Assembly (NCBI GenBank): GCA_964486845.1
Contig: CAZAQY010000005.1
Span: 1-64,000 of the forward strand
Direction: 5' to 3'
From: Anammoximicrobium sp964486845
GTDB lineage: Bacteria; Planctomycetota; Planctomycetia; Pirellulales; Pirellulaceae
DNA: 64,000 nucleotides
A program made the position numbers and the translations under genes. Of this stretch, positions 59,567 through 64,000 are shown in pieces. Below the pieces are notes generated by a model. It ran no database searches. It saw nothing but the letters and a program-made list of their open reading frames with translations, and was not told where the DNA came from. Position 1 is the first letter of the stretch. Each line of letters begins with the position of its first letter.

Positions 59567-60544
59567 ATGACTGCACGCCGTTCGCTTCGCTTCCCGATCT
59601 TGCTGGCGATTGTGATGATCGCCCTGCTGGTCGTGCTGACCATCGGCTGGGTGTTGGTGAACGTCAGCAGTGCACTGCAGGACGAACGTTCCTCCGGTCT
59701 GTACTGGACTCAGTTGACGGTCGGATCGCTGTTCAGTTTGTTGCTGTTGGTGGGCACCGTGTTGTACCTGATCCTGTCGATCAAGGCGATCAACCTGACG
59801 CGGCGGCAGTCGAACTTTATCGACAGCGTCACCCACGAATTGAAATCGCCGATCGCCTCCATGAAGCTGTACTTGCAGACGCTCAGCCGGCACCAAGTCA
59901 CCGAAGCCGAGCGTGCGGATTTCTATCGCTTTATGCTGGAGGACTTGGAACGGCTGGATCGCTTGATCAACCAGCTGTTGACGGCCGGCCGTCTGGAAGC
60001 CGTGCCGGCGGACGGTCCGCTGGAGGACATCGAGTTGGGCAGCCTGCTCCGCGAGTGTGCGGAGGCCGTGTGCTGGAGTTATCGAGTGCCGGCCGGCACG
60101 GTCCAGTTGGCGTTGCAGCCCTGCTGGGTGCGCGGCCGCCGGTTGGACTTGGAAATCATCTTCCGCAACCTGATCGACAACGCGGTCAAGTATGCCGGCG
60201 CCCCGCCACGCGTGGACGTCGCCGCCGGGCCGGTTGGAATGGAGGAGGTGCTGGTCCAGGTGGCAGACAACGGCCGCGGCATCCCCTTTCACTTGCGGCG
60301 ACGGATCTTCCGCCGCTTCGAGCGTTTGGGGGTGGAGTTGGAGCGCGACAAGCCGGGCACGGGGTTGGGCCTGTACATCGTGCGCACGCTGTTGCACCAG
60401 CTCCGCGGCCGGGTACACGTGCGGTACCCCAAGTCCGGACCGGGGACGGTGCTTGAAGTCCGCTTGCCCGGCCGGCCGACGTTCGCGGAGCGCGTGCCGC
60501 CTGACGCCGCCGAACCTGCGGGGGCAGTCGCCTGGAAAGGGTAA
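59567..60544 (+). CDS. Membrane sensor histidine kinase
   Basis: The 325-residue protein has two membrane helices at about 9-31 and 50-71 with only a short loop between them. The dimerisation/phosphoacceptor helix has His90 in SVTHELKSPIASMK. The ATPase boxes are NLIDNAVKYA (N), DNGRGIP (G1) and GTGLGLYIV (G2). The tiny sensor loop suggests detection within the membrane or through partner proteins. The response regulator gene starts 8 nt downstream, so both form a two-component operon. The signal is unknown; the hydrogenase-like operon next door is a possible target. Confidence 0.93.
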   Translation: MTARRSLRFPILLAIVMIALLVVLTIGWVLVNVSSALQDERSSGLYWTQLTVGSLFSLLLLVGTVLYLILSIKAINLTRRQSNFIDSVTHELKSPIASMKLYLQTLSRHQVTEAERADFYRFMLEDLERLDRLINQLLTAGRLEAVPADGPLEDIELGSLLRECAEAVCWSYRVPAGTVQLALQPCWVRGRRLDLEIIFRNLIDNAVKYAGAPPRVDVAAGPVGMEEVLVQVADNGRGIPFHLRRRIFRRFERLGVELERDKPGTGLGLYIVRTLLHQLRGRVHVRYPKSGPGTVLEVRLPGRPTFAERVPPDAAEPAGAVAWKG

Positions 60545-60552
60545 ACTCCGCC

Positions 60553-61272
60553 ATGGCCGAACAAGTTCACATCCTGGTCGTGGAAGATGAACAGCACCTG
60601 GCGCTGGGGATCAAGTACAATCTGCTGGCCGAGGGCTACCAAGTGACGACCCTGGGCGATGGTCCGTCGGCCCTGCGCTTGCTGGAAGAATCTCCGCAAT
60701 CCGTCGACCTAGTCGTCCTGGATTTGATGCTGCCCGGCATGAGCGGCTACGCGGTGTGTGAAGAAATTCGCGCGCGGGACATGGAGTTGCCGATCCTGAT
60801 TCTCACCGCCCGCACGCTGACCGAAGACCGCACCCGGGGTTTCGAGGCCGGGGCGAACCAGTACTTGGCCAAGCCTTTTGACTTGGACGAATTTCTGGCC
60901 CGCGTCAAAAACTTGCTGACCTATCACGGCCGCAGGAAACGGCAGGCCGCCGGCAGCCGGATCCGCGATTGCCAGTTCGGAAACGCCCGGATCAACTTCG
61001 AGACGTTCGAGGTGATCGTCTCAGGCCAGCCGGTGCGGATGACGCAACTGGAAATGAGCCTCCTGCGGTACTTTGTGGAACACGAGGGGCGCGTCATCCC
61101 CCGCCGCGAGTTGCTGGAAAAGGTCTGGGGCCTGCCGGGCGGCATCAACACGCGCGCCCCCGACCAGTTCATCCGCCGCCTGCGCAAGATCTTCGAGTCC
61201 GATCCCGCGGTCCCACGCCATTTCCTCACCATCCGCGACGCCGGTTACCGCTTCGTTGCCAAACCCGAGTAA
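60553..61272 (+). CDS. OmpR/PhoB-family response regulator
   Basis: This 239-residue transcription factor has a receiver at 1-120, phosphoacceptor Asp57 (VVLDLMLPGMSG), acidic pair Glu11-Asp12, switch Thr in ILTARTL and Lys107 in LAKPFDLDEF. A winged-helix DNA-binding domain follows at about 130-238 (VRMTQLEMSLLRYF...RRELLEKVWG...VPRHFLTIRDAGYRF). All residues needed for phosphorylation are present. The gene is coupled to the sensor kinase (8-nt gap). Targets are unknown, but binding near 61.3-61.6 kb, upstream of the NuoE-like gene, would be a natural possibility. Confidence 0.95.
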   Translation: MAEQVHILVVEDEQHLALGIKYNLLAEGYQVTTLGDGPSALRLLEESPQSVDLVVLDLMLPGMSGYAVCEEIRARDMELPILILTARTLTEDRTRGFEAGANQYLAKPFDLDEFLARVKNLLTYHGRRKRQAAGSRIRDCQFGNARINFETFEVIVSGQPVRMTQLEMSLLRYFVEHEGRVIPRRELLEKVWGLPGGINTRAPDQFIRRLRKIFESDPAVPRHFLTIRDAGYRFVAKPE

Positions 61273-61647
61273 ACCGAATTGGAGGGCGTCGCGACCGTCT
61301 ATCCGTCCCTCGCCTGCTGCCTGTCTCCACAGGAAAGGACTGCCGGGGGCTGTTCCCAGCCCCAAAAAAGTACGGCAGACTTGCGTTAAATGCCGTCTGC
61401 AACAATCTTCTTGCGTTGCGCCCGGAGGGGGGCTGGCAGGGCCTGTCCAATTCGCCTATCATAGGTCGAGCCGCTCTGGCGTTTTATCGCTTCGGTCGCC
61501 ACGCCCCTGGCCCTCCCCGGCGTGTGCCATTCCGACAGAGTTCTCCGGCGCTTGCCGGCAGTGCCGCCTTCAGGCGGTCGGCACCGGCTCGAGCCGGCAC
61601 TACCAGCGTTTGACGGCGGCGGCGTGCCGCGTGAGGAGCAATGGGGC
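61273..61647. promoter_or_regulatory. Region upstream of the hnd-like operon with short palindromes
   Basis: No gene is seen. It holds a GGGGCTG/CAGCCCC hairpin (61345-61364) followed by A6, and, at 61564-61597, two adjacent perfect palindromes: CCGCCTTCAGGCGG (14 bp, one mismatch-free stem of 6) and CCGGCTCGAGCCGG. They are about 50-85 bp before the NuoE-like start, so they could be operators or dispersed repeats. No -35/-10 pair could be assigned. Confidence 0.35.
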
Positions 61648-62154
61648 ATGAATGCGTCCGGCAATGGATCGACTCGCGTCACGGAAGCGGCGGAGGAACC
61701 GCTGGACCTCGCGCCGCTGGATCACATCCTGGAGGAGTTCAAGGGCCGCAAGGGCGCGGTGATTCCGATCCTGCAGCGGGCCCAGGACGCCTACGGGTAC
61801 CTGCCCCGCGAGGTGCTGCGGGCCATCTCGCAGCGGACGCTGATTCCGCTGAATCAGTTGTATGGCGTGGCGACGTTTTACGCGCAGTTTCACCTGCAGC
61901 GCCGCGGACGGCACTTGATCCGGATTTGCGACGGCACGGCTTGCCACGTACGCGGCAGCGGCAAGAATATTGAAGCCATCGAGCGTTCGCTGCGCGTCGG
62001 ACCCGGCCAGACTTCGGAGGACTACAAGTACACGCTGGAGATCGTGTACTGTCTGGGCTCCTGCGGCTTGGCGCCCATCGCCGTCGTGGACGACAAGGTC
62101 TACGCGCACCTGGCGCCCGAAGCGCTCGTGCAGCGATTGGAGTCCCTGGAGTGA
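61648..62154 (+). CDS. NuoE/HndA-like [2Fe-2S] subunit
   Basis: The 168-residue thioredoxin-like [2Fe-2S] protein has the NuoE fold: helix LDHILEEFKGRKGAVIPIL, QDAYGYLPREVLRAI, and ligands Cys94 and Cys99 (RICDGTACHVRG), Cys135 and Cys139 (YCLGSCGLAP). It is the 24-kDa-type subunit of NADH dehydrogenase, bifurcating hydrogenase or formate dehydrogenase complexes. The next genes, a small [2Fe-2S] protein and a NuoF-like protein, match HndA-HndB-HndC order. ATG 61648 was chosen for homology; a GAGGAG lies about 12 nt upstream. A short GC-rich repeat follows its stop codon. Confidence 0.93.
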   Translation: MNASGNGSTRVTEAAEEPLDLAPLDHILEEFKGRKGAVIPILQRAQDAYGYLPREVLRAISQRTLIPLNQLYGVATFYAQFHLQRRGRHLIRICDGTACHVRGSGKNIEAIERSLRVGPGQTSEDYKYTLEIVYCLGSCGLAPIAVVDDKVYAHLAPEALVQRLESLE

Positions 62155-62160
62155 AACACC

Positions 62161-62226
62161 GTAACAGGCACACTCCGCGTGCCGCCCGCACATCGTAGCA
62201 GGCACGCTCCGCGTGCCGCCCGCGAC
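62161..62226. repeat. 34-bp tandem repeat with GGCACGC-TCC-GCGTGCC hairpins
   Basis: Two units, starting GTAACAGGCACACTCCGCGT (62161) and GTAGCAGGCACGCTCCGCGT (62195), each fold into a 7-bp stem-loop. They share the CACGCTCCGCGTG core with the CATCACGC palindromes elsewhere in the window, so they are likely the same family. They lie between the NuoE-like and HndB-like genes. Confidence 0.75.
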
Positions 62227-62243
62227 TGAAAGCGAACCAACCC

Positions 62244-62642
62244 ATGCCCCAACTCAAGAATCTCGAAGAACTGCAGCAACTGTGCCGGGACATCAAGCAG
62301 GCCGAGCAGGTCCGCCGCGACACGAGCACGGTGATCACCGTCGGGATGGGCACGTGCGGCATCGCGGCCGGGGCGCGGGAAACGCTGCAGGCGATCGAAG
62401 AAGAACTGAATAGAAGGCAGATCGACGCGTTGGTCGTCACCGCGGGCTGCATCGGCGTTTGCGTCCGCGAACCGCTGGTGGACATCCAGCAGGCGGGCCA
62501 GAGCCGCATTGTGTACGCCAACGTGCATCCGGCGATGGTGCCTCGGCTGATCGAAGAACACGTGGTCAAGGGGCAGCCGGTCAAGGAGTGGGTGGTCGGG
62601 CGCATGCCGAGCGACGAGCCCGCATTGTCTCTGTGCAGGTGA
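62244..62642 (+). CDS. Small (2Fe-2S) ferredoxin-domain protein, HndB-like
   Basis: The 132-residue protein has the thioredoxin-like [2Fe-2S] pattern of HndB: Cys38 in VGMGTCGIAAGA, Cys69 and Cys73 in TAGCIGVCVREPLVDI, and a helix-strand layout (ARETLQAIEEELNRRQIDA). The fourth ligand is not obvious. It lies between the NuoE-like and NuoF-like genes, with a 4-nt gap to the latter, so all three are probably one transcript. In Desulfovibrio the equivalent HndB is part of the NADP-reducing [FeFe]-hydrogenase and may pass electrons between subunits. ATG 62244 was used; MPQLKNLEEL is a natural start. Confidence 0.88.
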   Translation: MPQLKNLEELQQLCRDIKQAEQVRRDTSTVITVGMGTCGIAAGARETLQAIEEELNRRQIDALVVTAGCIGVCVREPLVDIQQAGQSRIVYANVHPAMVPRLIEEHVVKGQPVKEWVVGRMPSDEPALSLCR

Positions 62643-62646
62643 AGTT

Positions 62647-64000
62647 ATGGATCAGGTTGCCGATTCCCCCGCGATCGCCCTCAGCGGCAGCGTCACCGTC
62701 TGCGGCGGCGCCCGCTGTACGTCCGCCCGCTGCCAGCGCGTGCTGCGGGCCTTTGAAGTCGAGTTGACGCGCCGGGCGCTGGGGCGCAACGTGCGGCTCG
62801 GTCCCAGTCCCTGCCGCGGCTTCTGCGCGGCCGGACCGATTGCGGTCGTTCATCCGCCCGGCGTATTGTACTGCCGGGTTCAGCCGGAGGACGTGCCGGA
62901 GATCGTCGACCAGACGCTGATCCAGGGCAAGGTCGTCCAGCGGCTGTGCTACGACGAGCCTGAGGCGCACCGTTCGCTCGTCTCGTATCAGGACATGCCG
63001 CTGTTCAGCAAGCAGGTCCGGATCGCCTTGCGGAACTGCGGGCTGATCGATCCCGAGCGGATCGAGGAATACATCGCCCGCGACGGCTACGCGGCGCTGG
63101 GCAAGGTCCTGGGCGAGATGTCGCCGGAGGACGTGATCCGCGAGATGAAAGCCTCCGGCCTGCGCGGCCGCGGCGGCGCGGGGTTTTCGGCGGGGGCCAA
63201 GTGGGAGTTCTGCCGCCGCGCGCCGGGCGATCTCAAGTACGTCGTCTGCAACGCGGACGAGGGCGATCCCGGCGCGTTCATGGACCGCTCGATTCTGGAA
63301 AGCGACCCGCACAGCGTCATCGAGGGCATGGCGATCGCCGCCTACGCCATCGGCGCCAGCCAGGGGTACATCTACTGCCGCGAGGAGTACCCGCTGGCCA
63401 TCGACCGGCTGGAGATGGCCATCCACCAGGCGCGCGACTTGGGGCTGTTGGGCGAAGACATCTGCGGCACGGGTTTCCGCTTCGACATCGAGGTCAAGGA
63501 AGGCGCCGGGGCGTTCGTGTGCGGCGAGGAGACCGCCTTGATCGCCTCGATCGAAGGCCGCCGCGGCGAGCCCCGTCCGCGCCCGCCGTATCCGGTCGTG
63601 GCGGGACTGTGGGGCCTGCCGACCAACATCAACAACGTCAAGAGCTACGCCATGACGCCCCAGATCATCCTCCGGGGGGCGAACTGGTTCGGCAGCATCG
63701 GCACGCAGAAATCGCCGGGGACGGCCGTGTTCGCGCTGACGGGCAAAGTCAACAACACGGGGCTGATCGAAGTTCCCATGGGCATCCCGCTGGGCGACAT
63801 CATCTTCGACGTGGGCGGTGGCGTCCCGCACGGCAAGAAGTTCAAGGCCGTCCAGACGGGCGGTCCGCTGGGAGGGTGCCTGCCCGCCGCCGCGCTCAAC
63901 ACGTCCGTCGATTTCGATTCGCTGGCTGAAGCCGGCGCGGTCATGGGTTCGGGCGGCATGATCGTGCTGGACGACGACACCTGCATGGTCGAGTTCTCGA
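62647..64000 (+). CDS. NuoF/HndC-like NADH/NADPH-binding flavoprotein subunit (3' end beyond the window)
   Basis: The window shows the first 451 residues. An N-terminal thioredoxin-like [2Fe-2S] domain (Cys pairs in VCGGARCTSARC and PSPCRGFCAAGP) is fused to a NuoF core. It has the glycine-rich pyridine-nucleotide/FMN motif GLRGRGGAGFSAGAKWEF, FMN-binding CNADEGDPGAFMDR, GAGAFVCGEETALIASIEG and RPRPPYPVVAGLWGLPTNINNV. The C-terminal [4Fe-4S] Cys motif would come next and is cut off. The N-terminal extension is typical of bifurcating hydrogenase (HydB/HndC) and formate dehydrogenase subunits and not of respiratory complex I. It probably oxidises or produces NAD(P)H in a soluble flavin-based complex. 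ATG 62647 follows the previous stop by 4 nt. Confidence 0.93.
   Translation, partial: MDQVADSPAIALSGSVTVCGGARCTSARCQRVLRAFEVELTRRALGRNVRLGPSPCRGFCAAGPIAVVHPPGVLYCRVQPEDVPEIVDQTLIQGKVVQRLCYDEPEAHRSLVSYQDMPLFSKQVRIALRNCGLIDPERIEEYIARDGYAALGKVLGEMSPEDVIREMKASGLRGRGGAGFSAGAKWEFCRRAPGDLKYVVCNADEGDPGAFMDRSILESDPHSVIEGMAIAAYAIGASQGYIYCREEYPLAIDRLEMAIHQARDLGLLGEDICGTGFRFDIEVKEGAGAFVCGEETALIASIEGRRGEPRPRPPYPVVAGLWGLPTNINNVKSYAMTPQIILRGANWFGSIGTQKSPGTAVFALTGKVNNTGLIEVPMGIPLGDIIFDVGGGVPHGKKFKAVQTGGPLGGCLPAAALNTSVDFDSLAEAGAVMGSGGMIVLDDDTCMVEFS

Noticed and set aside
61345..61369. Rho-independent terminator after the response regulator
   Set aside because: The hairpin is followed by A6 on the plus strand, not T residues, so it is not a terminator in that direction; nothing is transcribed towards it on the minus strand.
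1..64000. tRNA, rRNA or CRISPR array
   Set aside because: No cloverleaf-like gene, rRNA segment or regularly spaced direct repeats with unique spacers were recognised by eye; a tRNAscan-type search is still needed.

Overview
The window reads as a chromosomal segment of a planctomycete (Planctomycetota, most like Pirellulales). The family content points this way. There is a DUF1559 pilin-like protein, three Tat-exported Gfo/Idh/MocA oxidoreductases, a PQQ-propeller protein, a DnaJ-like protein with LamG/PA14-like modules, and proteins with an N-terminal zinc ribbon. There is also a very large multidomain kinase, a Uma2 nuclease and a DUF433 remnant. DNA is GC-rich, genes are mostly monocistronic or in short runs on both strands, and gaps are filled with short palindromic repeats. 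No rRNA, tRNA, CRISPR array or phage was recognised.

Layout. 1-2.3 kb: the 3' end of a type I polyketide synthase (KR-ACP-TE) with stops just upstream. 2.4-7.6 kb: a Ser/Thr kinase-like/AAA ATPase/GAF/histidine kinase/receiver/HPt signalling protein split into two frames. 7.6 kb: a 98-bp element bounded by 23-bp inverted repeats. 7.75-11.85 kb: a J-like membrane protein and a short Hsp70 homologue. 12-13.3 kb: a possible lipoprotein and a DUF2752 protein. 13.5-14.9 kb: a signal peptidase I with a zinc-ribbon insertion. 15.1-21.9 kb: proA, mnmA, prfB (with the programmed frameshift), an unknown protein and folC. 21.9-31.8 kb: PQQ propeller, YbaK, DUF1559 protein, Gfo oxidoreductase, DUF433 remnant, beta-helix protein, and a translationally coupled LRR lipoprotein/AGE epimerase pair. 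32-39 kb: SDR, class II aldolase, Fmt, DinB, Uma2 and aconitase. 39.2-45.5 kb: a 1,663-residue GH2-like protein and a convergent Gfo oxidoreductase. 45.9-50.2 kb: a glycine-zipper protein, then a three-gene ion-driven motor-like operon (one MotA/TolQ/ExbB-like channel protein and two different ExbD-like partners). 50.2-59.2 kb: EEP-family phosphatase/nuclease, TIM-barrel remnant, Gfo oxidoreductase, glycerate kinase, an MBOAT/SGNH acetylation pair and a B12-radical SAM protein. 59.5-61.3 kb: a two-component system. 61.6 kb to the end: NuoE-like, small [2Fe-2S] and NuoF-like proteins in the order of hndA-hndB-hndC of NADP-reducing/bifurcating [FeFe]-hydrogenases. The catalytic partner would lie beyond the window.

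Most promising for new biology: the channel plus two B-subunit operon (46.7-50.2 kb), the hnd-like operon, the Hsp70/J-like pair, the split kinase, and the repeat families. The repeats abut or supply stop codons of several genes, and one is inserted in frame in the GH2-like gene.
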